In this document: piece after piece, positions 1 to 7,964 of the stretch
Position numbering within the stretch: the first letter of the stretch is position 1
How the letters are laid out: every line of letters begins with the position of its first letter
Source of the DNA: Paraburkholderia graminis C4D1M
GTDB taxonomy: Bacteria; Pseudomonadota; Gammaproteobacteria; Burkholderiales; Burkholderiaceae
Direction of reading: 5' to 3'
Length of the DNA: 64,000 nucleotides
Assembly: GCF_000172415.1 (NCBI RefSeq)
Contig: NZ_ABLD01000007.1
Span: 124,001-188,000 of the forward strand
The notes under the pieces: model-generated
What the model was told of the DNA's origin: nothing
Seen by the model: the letters and a program-made list of their open reading frames with translations, nothing else
Database searches by the model: none
Program-made: the position numbers and the translations under genes

Positions 1-886
1 CGAGCAGGCTCGTATATTTCGACGTCTCCTCGCGCGTTTGCAGCGGCGCGTCGACCACCTTGAGTCTGCGCAGCCACTTCACATTGGTATTGCCCTCGAA
101 GCCGGGCACGATGAGCCGCAACGGATAACCGTTCTCGGGCCGCAAGCGTTCGCCGTTCTGCGCATAGACCACGAGCGCGCGCTCGAGTATGCGATCGAGC
201 GGCAGGCTGCGCGTCATCGCGGCGGCGTCCGCGCCTTCCGCGAGCAGCCACGCGCCGCCGTTAGCGTTGCTTTGCGCGGACACGCCGCCGACCTCTTCCA
301 GCAAGGTGGAAAGACGCACGCCTGTCCATTCGCAACACGACAGCAGACCGTGCGTCAGTTGCACCGGCAAGCCGCTCGGACCATTCCATTCGCTGCCGGT
401 ATTGCCGGAACATTCGAGGAAGTGGATGCGCGACTCCGCCGGCAGACGCAGCAGGTCGTCCATCGTGAAGAGCTTCGGCGTGCGCACGAGGCCGTGAATC
501 GCGAGACGATGCTGATCGGCGTCGATGTCGGGCACGCCGCCATGATGACGTTCGTAGACGAGGCCGTTCGGCGTGATCGTGCCATGCAGATCCGCAAGCG
601 GCGTCATCGACGAAGCCGCGCCGGGCAGCGGCCATTGGCGAGCGCTTCGGCGCACCACGCCGGCCTCGCGCGGCGACGGCACGCCATACGGATGCTCGAG
701 CACCGGCGCGCCCGGCACACGGCTGGACGGCGCGACTTCGAGCGGCCTGAGCAGTTCGCCCGCGGCTGCCGCCGCGCCTTGCGACGCGACCAGACCGCCC
801 GCCGCAAGACGGCCGAGCAGACGACGGCGGCTACGCGACGAAGGTTGATCGGGCGGCAGATCGAACGGCGTGTTGCTTTGGCTCAT
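1..886 (-). CDS. SoxC-like sulfite/sulfane dehydrogenase molybdopterin subunit (partial, N-terminal 295 aa)
   Basis: The gene starts at the ATG at 886 on the minus strand and runs off the left edge. Near the N-terminus, SRSRRRLLGRLAAGG is a twin-arginine (Tat) signal, so the product should be exported already folded with its molybdenum cofactor. Around residues 130-145, RIHFLECSGNTGSEW matches the SoxC/sulfite-oxidase fold, and its Cys is the expected Mo ligand. GADAAAMTRSLPLD and GFEGNTNVKWLRRLKV further along are close to SoxC. SoxC normally pairs with a SoxD cytochrome, but no partner is visible because the downstream side is cut. It follows a two-component system on the same strand with a 125-bp gap, so it may be that system's target. 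SorA is a less likely alternative. Confidence 0.82.
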   Translation of the reverse strand, partial: MSQSNTPFDLPPDQPSSRSRRRLLGRLAAGGLVASQGAAAAAGELLRPLEVAPSSRVPGAPVLEHPYGVPSPREAGVVRRSARQWPLPGAASSMTPLADLHGTITPNGLVYERHHGGVPDIDADQHRLAIHGLVRTPKLFTMDDLLRLPAESRIHFLECSGNTGSEWNGPSGLPVQLTHGLLSCCEWTGVRLSTLLEEVGGVSAQSNANGGAWLLAEGADAAAMTRSLPLDRILERALVVYAQNGERLRPENGYPLRLIVPGFEGNTNVKWLRRLKVVDAPLQTREETSKYTSLL

Positions 887-1011
887 TGCGGCAGCGGCGC
901 TTCATGGAGAAGTCGACGATGCTAGCAATGCGATGCGCCGCGGCAAAACGATCAATCGTGATATGCATTGCAGCGAATGCGGGCTTTCGCTTTATTCGCT
1001 ACTGGCCACGC

Positions 1012-2355
1012 TCACTCGACCGTAGCCGGCGACGCCTTCACGAGATTGCGCAGCGTGAGCCTCGCCTCCAGCCCGCCGCCGGCGCGATTATGAAGTTCGA
1101 GCGTGGCATCCATCGCAAGCGCGAGTTGACGCGCGATCGCAAGGCCAAGCCCTGTGCCGCCCGTTTGCCGATTGCGCGATCCTTCGATCCTGTAGAACGG
1201 CTGGAACACATCTTCGAGCGAATCGGCGGGAATGCCCGGGCCGCGATCGAGCACCGAGATGGTGGCGTGCCTGTCCGGCGACATCGCGATCTCGATCTGC
1301 GCCGCGCCGCCGAACTTCAGCGCGTTATCCACGAGATTACCGACGATGCGCCGCAGCGCCTGCGGCCGCGTCATCAGCGGCATGTCGAAGCGGCCATGCA
1401 GTGACACGGCCTGGTCGGCATCCACGTAATCGCAAACGAGGCTGTCGAACAGCGCATCGGGATCGATGCGGCACGGCGTTTCGGTCGCGCCGTGCAGCGT
1501 GCGCGCATACGTGACGCCTTCTTTCACGAGCGCTTCCATCTCCTGCAAATCCTGGCGCAGCTTCGCGCCTTCGGCTTCGGCGTCCATCATGTCGACGCGC
1601 AAACGCATGCGCGTGATCGGCGTTTGCAGATCGTGCGAAATGGCCGCGAGAATCTGCATGCGTTCGGTGACGTACATCGCAATGCGTTCCTGCATGGCGT
1701 TGAAAGCGCGGGCCGCGCGCGCGATTTCGGAAGGCCCGGTTTCGCTGAGACGCCCGGCCTTGAGATCGGGGCCGAGCGCATCGGCGGCTACCGCCAACTC
1801 GTTGAGCGGACGCGTGGCCGTGCGCACCGCGAACCAGCAGCAGCCGAGCAGCACCGCGAGTTCCAGCAGCAGCACGAGCGGCAACCAGCGCGACAGCGGC
1901 GCGCCGGACATCGGCCGCATGTCGATGGTGAGCGGCGAGCCGTCGCTGAGCTTCAGATGAACCTGCAGCCGTTCGCGCTCGCCCGGCACCGCATTCACCG
2001 TGAGCGGGTAGTTGGTGCCGATGCCATCCGCGATGGAGCGCGCGACGCGCGCCGACAGGTTCGCATCCACCGGCCCGCCGCTCACGCCGGGGCCCAGCAT
2101 GAACTCGTAACTGCGCCGCGCGAGACGCGGCAGCCATTGAGCGCGTTCGTTAGCGGGCAGATGATCGAGCAGCGCGACCGAACTCACGACCTCGCGTTCG
2201 ATGTAACCCATCATCACGTTCGTCATGGTCTGGTCGCGTTCGGTCATGGTGAGCCAGAACGACAGCGCCTGCGCCGACGCGAGTCCGACGAAGAGAATCA
2301 ACGTCAACCTTGCGAACAGCGTGCGCGGCCAGTGCAGCGACCGAAGAAATGTCAT
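1012..2355 (-). CDS. Sensor histidine kinase (EnvZ/OmpR-type partner)
   Basis: This is a 447-aa inner-membrane sensor kinase. It has an N-terminal membrane segment (about residues 12-32), a periplasmic domain of about 125 residues, and a second membrane segment near LVLLLELAVLLGCCWFAV. A HAMP region follows. The phosphoacceptor box AISHDLQTPITRMR has its His near residue 238. The ATPase domain shows NLVDNALKFGG (N box), DRGPGIP (G1) and GGTGLGLAIA (G2). Its start overlaps the response-regulator stop by 4 bp (ATGA), so the two are translationally coupled. The ligand is unknown. The downstream SoxC-like gene suggests a redox or sulfur cue, by analogy with YedVW/HprRS next to msrPQ, but that is inference. 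Confidence 0.92.
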   Translation of the reverse strand: MTFLRSLHWPRTLFARLTLILFVGLASAQALSFWLTMTERDQTMTNVMMGYIEREVVSSVALLDHLPANERAQWLPRLARRSYEFMLGPGVSGGPVDANLSARVARSIADGIGTNYPLTVNAVPGERERLQVHLKLSDGSPLTIDMRPMSGAPLSRWLPLVLLLELAVLLGCCWFAVRTATRPLNELAVAADALGPDLKAGRLSETGPSEIARAARAFNAMQERIAMYVTERMQILAAISHDLQTPITRMRLRVDMMDAEAEGAKLRQDLQEMEALVKEGVTYARTLHGATETPCRIDPDALFDSLVCDYVDADQAVSLHGRFDMPLMTRPQALRRIVGNLVDNALKFGGAAQIEIAMSPDRHATISVLDRGPGIPADSLEDVFQPFYRIEGSRNRQTGGTGLGLAIARQLALAMDATLELHNRAGGGLEARLTLRNLVKASPATVE

Positions 2356-3092
2356 TGCGGGTCCCCGATCACGTTCACGGCCGCGGAAAACACATAGCCT
2401 TCGCTGCGCAGCGTCTTGATGTAACGCGGTTCGCGCGCCTCGTCGCGCAAGCGCTGACGCAGACGGCTTACCATCAGATCGATCGAGCGGTCGAATTGAT
2501 CGGCCTGACGGCCTTGCGTGAGATTGAGCAGTTGATCGCGTGTCAACACGCGCTGCGGATTGTCGAGGAATACGCGCAGCAAGCGGTATTCGGCGCCGCT
2601 TAGCGCGACCATCGTGCCTTCGGCGTCGAGCAGATGACGCGCCGTGGTGTCGAGCCGCCAGTCGCCGAAGCCGAGCATTTGCGCGCTTTCCGTTACCTGC
2701 ATGCCGGGCGGCAGCATGCGCGCGCGGCGCAGCACCGCGCGAATGCGCGCGAGCAGTTCGCGCACGGCAAAGGGCTTGGGCAGATAGTCGTCGGCGCCCA
2801 TTTCGAGGCCGAGAATGCGGTCCGCTTCTTCATTGCGCGCGGTGAGCATCAGCACGGGCACCGTGCGAAATTTGCCCGCGCGCAGTTCGCGGCATAGCAC
2901 GAGGCCGTCTTCGCCGGGCATCATCAGATCGAGCACGATCAGGTCGGGTGCGCCCTGCTCGAGAGCCGCGCGCATTTGCCGCCCGTTGGCCGCGAGCGAA
3001 ACCCGCATGCCGTTCTTCTCCAGATAGCCGGCGATCAGTTCGCGAATGCCGCGGTCGTCGTCGACGATCAGTACGTGGTCGATCGTGTCCAT
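2352..3092 (-). CDS. OmpR-family response regulator
   Basis: This 246-aa regulator has a receiver domain with the acidic cluster DDD at residues 11-13 and the phosphoacceptor Asp55 in LIVLDLMMP. LTARN carries the conserved Thr and YLPKPF the conserved Lys. The C-terminal winged helix (about 150-240) contains YRLLRVFLDNPQRVLTRDQLL and ends with the DNA-contact hairpin SEGYVF. It starts 7 bp after the stop of the 40-aa ORF at 3100-3222 and overlaps the downstream kinase gene by 4 bp. The order GFA, small ORF, regulator, kinase and SoxC-like suggests one transcript. Confidence 0.93.
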   Translation of the reverse strand: MDTIDHVLIVDDDRGIRELIAGYLEKNGMRVSLAANGRQMRAALEQGAPDLIVLDLMMPGEDGLVLCRELRAGKFRTVPVLMLTARNEEADRILGLEMGADDYLPKPFAVRELLARIRAVLRRARMLPPGMQVTESAQMLGFGDWRLDTTARHLLDAEGTMVALSGAEYRLLRVFLDNPQRVLTRDQLLNLTQGRQADQFDRSIDLMVSRLRQRLRDEAREPRYIKTLRSEGYVFSAAVNVIGDPQ

Positions 3093-3099
3093 GAATGGA

Positions 3100-3222
3100 T
3101 CATCTCTTTTGACGTTTCACCTGCACCCGGCTCGCGCACAGCATCGAACACTGGACCGGATGCGCCCATTCGGCCGCCACACCGCCCGCGATGAACGCGA
3201 TGATTGCAAGCAGCCGCTTCAT
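3100..3222 (-). CDS. Small 40-aa protein with N-terminal membrane/signal segment
   Basis: This short ORF begins MKRLLAIIAFIAGGVAAEW, a positive N-terminus followed by a hydrophobic stretch, and it has two Cys residues in QCSMLC. Its ATG overlaps the stop of the GFA gene (ATGA at 3222-3219) and its own stop lies 7 bp before the response-regulator start. This tight packing on both sides argues for real translation. I recognise no family. It could be a small membrane or secreted partner of the sensor kinase, or just a coupling ORF that carries ribosomes into the regulator gene. Confidence 0.5.
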   Translation of the reverse strand: MKRLLAIIAFIAGGVAAEWAHPVQCSMLCASRVQVKRQKR

Positions 3223-3590
3223 GCGTCCTCCACGACGGAAAGACTGGCGCCGTCGGAAAGACCGGCATCCAGCGTATACGGATCGATCCCTTCCAGGCAA
3301 CCGATATTGACGCGCCACAGCTTCGCGTCCCGGCGCGTCTGATGAAACGGATAAATACCGCAGTGCCTGCAGAAGAAATGCTTCGCGACGCGCGTGTTGA
3401 ACTGATACAGCGTGAGCGCGTCCTCGCCTTGCGTGATCGTCAACCGGCCGGCCTCGAACGGCGGGCTCATCAGCGCGCCCTTGCGGCGGCACAGGCTGCA
3501 ATTGCAGCGCGCGGCGGGCGCAAGCGGTGTCCTGACCTCGAATTTGACGGAGCCGCAGTGGCAGCTTCCCTTTAGCGTTTCGGTGTTCAT
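3219..3590 (-). CDS. GFA-family (glutathione-dependent formaldehyde-activating/CENP-V) zinc protein
   Basis: This 123-aa protein has the full set of GFA zinc ligands: CHCG near residue 11, CNCSLCRRKG near 42, and FCRHCG near 88. GFA proteins are small beta-tent zinc proteins; some bind glutathione-formaldehyde adducts, but most have no assayed function. I chose the ATG at 3590 because GGAG sits 6 nt upstream; an in-frame ATG at 3596 lies too close to that site. The ORF remains open far upstream with no family match, so longer starts are unlikely. It overlaps the following small ORF by 4 bp. Confidence 0.85.
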   Translation of the reverse strand: MNTETLKGSCHCGSVKFEVRTPLAPAARCNCSLCRRKGALMSPPFEAGRLTITQGEDALTLYQFNTRVAKHFFCRHCGIYPFHQTRRDAKLWRVNIGCLEGIDPYTLDAGLSDGASLSVVEDA

Positions 3591-3984
3591 CAGCATCTCC
3601 GTGACTCTCGATGCCTGCTTTATAACGCGCGTCCGACCGCGGTTTATGTCGCAATGTATCCGAACCTGTATCTGACACAAAACATTGCACCGGTGCGCTC
3701 TAGCTGGATTGGCCCGCGTTCGCCCGCGTTTCGCCCGCGTTTCGCCATTTCGCGGCGCGCGGCGTCGATCTATTTGTATCGCACTGTATATGCGGCGCTG
3801 CGAGATACACAGCATTGCAATACGCCGCTTCGCCGACACAAGCCAGATACCCGGCGCGACTCTAATCTCATCAACGACGGATTCGAGGCCACGCCAGATG
3901 TTGCGATGCGGACATCGCCGCTCTTCGGCAAGCCTCGCTGAAACCCGACGGATGCTTGGCTTCCTACCTATTCTGGAGAACGAC
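3591..3984. other. Divergent intergenic region between the GFA and DUF4148 genes
   Basis: This 394-bp stretch has no supported gene and should hold the promoters of both flanking genes. It includes a short tandem repeat of the unit TCGCCCGCGTT (about 3713-3746) and an inverted pair, TGTATC at 3775-3780 and GATACA at 3804-3809, which could be a regulator site. Nothing else is clear. Confidence 0.5.
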
Positions 3985-4215
3985 ATGAAAGTTTCGATGA
4001 TCGCTTTGGCTCTGGCTGTTTCCGCTACGACGCTTCCGGCTTTTGCCGCCAATCCCGCCGCTGCCGTGAGCAACGTCGACGGGCAGCACACGCAGCAATG
4101 GACGCCGGCGCAGAACACGGCGGCGAAGAGCCGCCTGGAGGTTCGCCAGGAACTGGCGCGTGCGACGAAAAGCGGCGAGTTGGCATCGCTGAACAAGATT
4201 TACCAAGGGAGCTAA
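3985..4215 (+). CDS. DUF4148-type small secreted protein
   Basis: This 76-aa precursor has a signal peptide, MKVSMIALALAVSATTLPAFA, with a likely cut after AFA. The mature part is short and polar, with SRLEVRQELARATKSGEL, the charged helix typical of DUF4148 proteins. These occur in many copies in Burkholderia and relatives and have no known role. A GGAGA ribosome site lies just upstream of the ATG. It stands alone upstream of ohr. Confidence 0.8.
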   Translation: MKVSMIALALAVSATTLPAFAANPAAAVSNVDGQHTQQWTPAQNTAAKSRLEVRQELARATKSGELASLNKIYQGS

Positions 4216-4286
4216 AGCGGGCTGCTAAGCGGCCACGCTCTTGGTACTTTTCCTTATCTACCGACTTATTACCGACGAAATCGATC

Positions 4287-4703
4287 ATGACCCAATCAGA
4301 CAAAGTGCTGTACACCGGCAAGACCCACACCACCGGCGGACGCGATGGTGCGTCGCGCAGTTCGGACGGCCGGCTCGACGTCAAGCTCGGCTCGCCCGGC
4401 GCATCCGCGACCGGCACGAACCCCGAGCAGATGCTGGCCGCGGGGTGGTCCGCGTGCTTCATCGGCGCAATGGGTATCGCGGCCAAGACGCTGGGAGTCG
4501 CGCTGCCCGCCGAAACCGCCGTCGATGCCGAAATCGACCTGGCAATGAACAATAGCGGCTACTTCCTGCGCGCGCGGCTCAATGTCAGCCTGCCTGGAAT
4601 CGAACGCGAGACTGCGCAGAAGGTCACCGATATGGCGCACCAGACGTGTCCGTATTCGAAGGCGACGCGCGGCAACATCGACGTGGTGATTACTGTGGTT
4701 TGA
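4287..4703 (+). CDS. ohr: Organic hydroperoxide resistance protein (Ohr/OsmC family)
   Basis: This 138-aa thiol peroxidase reduces organic and fatty-acid hydroperoxides in the cytoplasm, normally using lipoylated proteins as reductant. It shows both catalytic cysteines: one in GWSACFIGAMG (about residue 58) and one in HQTCPYSKATRGN (about 121). The N-terminal VLYTGKTHTTGGRDG is typical of Ohr rather than OsmC. Length fits the family. A strong hairpin terminator follows the stop codon. No OhrR repressor gene is adjacent. Confidence 0.93.
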   Translation: MTQSDKVLYTGKTHTTGGRDGASRSSDGRLDVKLGSPGASATGTNPEQMLAAGWSACFIGAMGIAAKTLGVALPAETAVDAEIDLAMNNSGYFLRARLNVSLPGIERETAQKVTDMAHQTCPYSKATRGNIDVVITVV

Positions 4704-4730
4704 TGGCGACTGCGTGTGGCTCGCTGCATG

Positions 4731-4770
4731 ACGCCGGCGCTCTTTGCGGAGCGCCGGCGTGTTTGTCTTT
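4731..4770 (+). terminator. Rho-independent terminator of ohr
   Basis: A perfect 12-bp stem (ACGCCGGCGCTC at 4731-4742, pairing with 4749-4760) with a 6-nt loop is followed by a T-rich run. It lies 27 bp past the ohr stop and before the convergent DUF190 gene. Confidence 0.8.
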
Positions 4771-4793
4771 GGGTCTGCACCGCAGCAAGCGCG

Positions 4794-5129
4794 CTACCGT
4801 GCAACGTCTCCATCGTCGTCGCCGGTCACACCGAATTCGACGGGCGTCTTCACGTAGAACAGATGCACGTCCTCGGCGCGCAGCCGCTCGAACAACCTGG
4901 CGGCTTCGTCGCTCGTTACCGCCATCACGACCGATAACGGCTGATCCGCCAGCTCGAAAAAATGCGCCGAATGCACGCGATGATGGTGGCCGATGCCCTC
5001 GCTCGCCGGTATCACGGTCGCGCCGCGCAGACCGAGTTCGCCGGCGAGAACGACGAGCCAGTCGGCCATCGGCTTGCCGCGATGCCGCCGATCCTGCTGC
5101 GTGAAAAAAGTGATCTGATAGCCGTTCAT
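4794..5129 (-). CDS. DUF190 domain protein
   Basis: This 111-aa protein begins MNGYQITFFTQQDRRH and contains GLRGATVIPASEGIG and the HSAHFFELADQPLSVVMAVTS stretch, which fit DUF190. The family has a PII-like ferredoxin fold and is often found next to the fluoride channel gene crcB. Here crcB is absent. Instead the start overlaps the stop of the isoaspartate methyltransferase gene by 4 bp (ATGA at 5129-5126), so the two are translationally coupled. Its function is unknown; a small-molecule-sensing role is inferred from the fold. Confidence 0.82.
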   Translation of the reverse strand: MNGYQITFFTQQDRRHRGKPMADWLVVLAGELGLRGATVIPASEGIGHHHRVHSAHFFELADQPLSVVMAVTSDEAARLFERLRAEDVHLFYVKTPVEFGVTGDDDGDVAR

Positions 5130-5833
5130 GGCGACGTCTCCTGGATGCGCTGCGGCGCCGCGCCGTCCGATTGCGCCGCATCGGGCGCGGGCCACGCGTC
5201 GGCGCCGACGAGCGGCACGAAGCTCACTTCGCCAAGCGAGCTGCTTTCGTAGTCGTCCTCGCTGCGGCGCACGAGTTTGACGAGCTTCTGATAGTGCCGC
5301 TCGCAGCCGACCGGCATCACGATCCGGCCGCCGATCGCGAGCTGTTTGCGCCATATCCCCGGAATATGCGGGCCGCCCGCTGCGGCGATGATCGCGTCGT
5401 ACGGCGCATGTTCCGCGAGTCCCGCCGTGCCGTCGCCGAGATAAACGGTCACGTTCGAAATGTTCAGCCGCGCGAGAATGTCGCGCGCCATCGCGACCAG
5501 GTCCGCGTGACGTTCGATTGAATGGACATGCGCGGAAAGCGCGGCCGCGACGGCAGCCGCGTAGCCCGAACCGGTGCCAACGTCGAGCACGATGTCGGCG
5601 GACGAAAGCTCCGCGGCCTCGATCATCGTCGCGACGATCGCCGGCTGCGAGATGGTCTGATCGTTGCCGATGGGCAGCGGCCTGTCTTCGTAAGCGAGAT
5701 CGCGCAGACAGTCGGGCACGAACGCTTCGCGCGGCACGCGGCGCATCGCATCCAGCACACGTGAATCGCAAATGCCGCGGCGGACGAGCTGCCGCTCCAC
5801 CATCCGCTCGCGGGCCTCGTTGAAATCGCTCAT
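5126..5833 (-). CDS. pcm: Protein-L-isoaspartate O-methyltransferase
   Basis: This 235-aa enzyme uses S-adenosylmethionine to methylate isoaspartyl residues in ageing proteins so they can be repaired. PREAFVP and LPIGNDQTISQPAIVATM are the family's substrate-side motifs. VLDVGTGSGYAAAV is the SAM-binding motif I. I chose the ATG at 5833 because GGAGG lies 5 nt upstream; a GTG two codons earlier is possible. The C-terminal tail is longer than in E. coli Pcm. The stop overlaps the DUF190 start. Confidence 0.92.
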   Translation of the reverse strand: MSDFNEARERMVERQLVRRGICDSRVLDAMRRVPREAFVPDCLRDLAYEDRPLPIGNDQTISQPAIVATMIEAAELSSADIVLDVGTGSGYAAAVAAALSAHVHSIERHADLVAMARDILARLNISNVTVYLGDGTAGLAEHAPYDAIIAAAGGPHIPGIWRKQLAIGGRIVMPVGCERHYQKLVKLVRRSEDDYESSSLGEVSFVPLVGADAWPAPDAAQSDGAAPQRIQETSP

Positions 5834-6009
5834 CGCCACCTCCGTCTTGCAGCCGGCGTCTGCCTGCCTGCGTGCCGCGTTGCAGCAGATAGCCGCAGCG
5901 CACGCATCGACACGTTTGCCGGCGAATGCGGGACCTTCATTCAGTCTACGCGCAGAACGAGTCCGACAAAACGGGCGGCGAAGATGGCATTAAACGGTGG
6001 ACGTGCCCC

Positions 6010-6465
6010 TCAAACCGGCTCGGCCGGAATCTCGGGTTCGACCAGCTTCGCGAGTTGCATCAGCGATTCCTGCCAGCCGAGGTAGCACATCTCCACGGGA
6101 ATCACCTCGGGCACGCCTTCCTGAAGAATCGAGACTTCGGTCCCGCACAGCACCGTACGGAACGTGATCGTTGCGGACATTTCGCCGGGCAGATTCGGAT
6201 CGTCGAAGCGGTCGGTATAGCGGATTTTCTCGTTCGGCACGAGTTCGACGTACTCGCCGCCGAACGAGTGACTGTGACCGGTGCCGAAGTTGCGAAACGA
6301 CATCTTGTAGGTGCCGCCCACGTGCCCTTCGAAGTGATGGACCTGGCAAGTAAAGCCATACGGAGGCAGCCATTTCGCGAGCGCGTCCGGTTCGAGGAAC
6401 GCCCGATAAACGCGTTCGGCAGGCGCGCGCAGCACGCGGTGGAGTTTGATGGTTCCGGTAGTCAT
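6010..6465 (-). CDS. SRPBCC family protein (AHSA1/ATPase-activator-like)
   Basis: This 151-aa protein starts MTTGTIKLHRVLRAPAERVYRAF and continues DALAKWLPPYGFTCQVHHFEG, the usual opening of the START-like AHSA1 branch of SRPBCC proteins. It ends with GWQESLMQLAKLVEPEI, the C-terminal helix that closes the hydrophobic cavity. The ligand is unknown. GGCGG lies upstream of the chosen ATG. It is divergent from the EEP hydrolase gene. Confidence 0.85.
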   Translation of the reverse strand: MTTGTIKLHRVLRAPAERVYRAFLEPDALAKWLPPYGFTCQVHHFEGHVGGTYKMSFRNFGTGHSHSFGGEYVELVPNEKIRYTDRFDDPNLPGEMSATITFRTVLCGTEVSILQEGVPEVIPVEMCYLGWQESLMQLAKLVEPEIPAEPV

Positions 6466-6651
6466 GGTAAGCCGCCTTTCGGTTGAGAAGTTGGACACAC
6501 TGCTACGACGATTCGACGGCAGCGGAATCGACACGATGCGCGATAAAAATCGCCACGCGTTGTGGGTGCCGTTACGTCGGCCGGACACCGCGGGCGGCTC
6601 GACCCGCCTCTGAGCGATAGACTACCAACACAGCTCTCGCAGGAGAATCTC

Positions 6652-7530
6652 ATGCGGCTCGTCGACTGGAATATTCAGTGGGGGCGCGGCGTGGATGGCC
6701 GCGTCGATCTCGCCCGCATCGTGCGCGAGGCGCGCGCGCTGTGCGATTTCGACATCATGTGCATGCAGGAAGTGACGCGCGGCTTTCATGAGCCGCAGCA
6801 GATGGGCGGACTGGCCGGTGGGCCCAGCGCCGATCAGTTCGCCGAACTCGCCGCGTTGCTGCCCGGCATGACCGTAACCGACGCGATCGGCTCGGACCTT
6901 CCGGGCGTCGGCGTCGGCGGCGGCAAGCAGCGGCGTCAGTTCGGCAACGCGATCGTCACGCGTCTGCCGGTCAGACAGGTGCTGCGCCACTCGCTGCCGT
7001 GGCCCGCCGACCCCGCGAAGCCGTCGATGCTGCGCGTCGCGCTCGAGGCCGTGATCGATACCGACGTCGGCCCGTTGCGCGTGATCAGCACGCACCTGGA
7101 GTTTTATTCGGAAACGCAGCGGCTCGCGCAGGTCGAGAGGCTGCGCGAGCTGCATCAGGAAGCATGCGGGCACGCGCGCCGCCCGGCGCGAGCCGAGAAG
7201 CAGGACAGCCCATTCGCCGACAGCGGGCGGCCGATGAACGCGATTGTCTGCGGCGACTTCAACAGCGCGTTCGAAAGCGCCGCGTATCGCAAGATGCTCG
7301 AGCCGATTGCCGGCGCGCCCGCATTCGCCGACGCCTGCACGCTCGCGCACGGCAACGACGCACGCGCCGCGACGGTCGGCCTGTACGACCGCGAGCAATG
7401 GCCGGACGGACCGTTTGCCTGCGACTTCGTGTTCGTCACCGAAGACCTTGCGCCGCGCGTCGCGTGCTGCGAGGTCGACGCGCACAGCCGGTCGTCGGAT
7501 CATCAGCCGATGTGGCTCGAACTGCGCTGA
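6652..7530 (+). CDS. Endonuclease/exonuclease/phosphatase family protein
   Basis: This 292-aa protein is an EEP-fold, Mg-dependent phosphoesterase. The hallmark motifs are WNIQWG (residues 6-11), MQEVTR (Glu metal ligand), THLEF (about 150), CGDFNSAF (about 200, Asp/Asn) and SSDHQPM (C-terminal catalytic Asp-His). AGGAGA sits upstream of the ATG. The substrate cannot be told from sequence; DNA, phosphoinositide-like and nucleotide substrates all occur in the family. No signal peptide is seen. Confidence 0.88.
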   Translation: MRLVDWNIQWGRGVDGRVDLARIVREARALCDFDIMCMQEVTRGFHEPQQMGGLAGGPSADQFAELAALLPGMTVTDAIGSDLPGVGVGGGKQRRQFGNAIVTRLPVRQVLRHSLPWPADPAKPSMLRVALEAVIDTDVGPLRVISTHLEFYSETQRLAQVERLRELHQEACGHARRPARAEKQDSPFADSGRPMNAIVCGDFNSAFESAAYRKMLEPIAGAPAFADACTLAHGNDARAATVGLYDREQWPDGPFACDFVFVTEDLAPRVACCEVDAHSRSSDHQPMWLELR

Positions 7531-7563
7531 GCGGCAACGTACGACGAAAGCGCGGGCCGCGCG

Positions 7564-7872
7564 CTAGATGCGCGGCAGGTCGTCGATGCATTTTTCGATG
7601 TGGCCGTCGGGGACGTCGGTGTCGATTCCGTCATGCCCGTTGGTGTGGGAGACGGCCACGATTTTCGGCCCGAGAAAGCGCGTGCCGCCGAGCGTGAAAA
7701 GCGACCAGACAGCGTCGCCGCGACGGATCGCGGCCACCACCTGGGCGACTTCGACGATCGAGGTCGGCGACAACCAGCTGCGCGTGGCGGGGTCGACCGT
7801 GGCCCAGCGCACATGCGTGATCCGGTCGTTCGAAGGGTTGATGCGCACAGCGTCGATACCGAATGTAGCCAT
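7564..7872 (-). CDS. DUF3892-like hypothetical protein
   Basis: This 102-aa protein contains RINPSNDRITHVRWATVD near the N-terminus and ends KCIDDLPRI. The layout, an 'Ixxvrw' strand, a middle WSLFTLGGTRFLGPKI and a final 'DxLPxI', resembles DUF3892 proteins. The function is unknown. It is convergent with the EEP gene and 33 bp away from it. Confidence 0.6.
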   Translation of the reverse strand: MATFGIDAVRINPSNDRITHVRWATVDPATRSWLSPTSIVEVAQVVAAIRRGDAVWSLFTLGGTRFLGPKIVAVSHTNGHDGIDTDVPDGHIEKCIDDLPRI

Positions 7873-7964
7873 GATATTTCCCCCAGCACCCTGGCACTGA
7901 CGATCCTAGCATGATGGTCCAAGCCGTCCGGCGGGGCAAGGGGCAGCGTTGCGGGGCTTCCGCG

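Noticed and set aside
3713..3746. Three tandem copies of a TCGCCCGCGTT unit
   Set aside because: Short and GC-simple; could arise by slippage and has no clear link to a promoter element.
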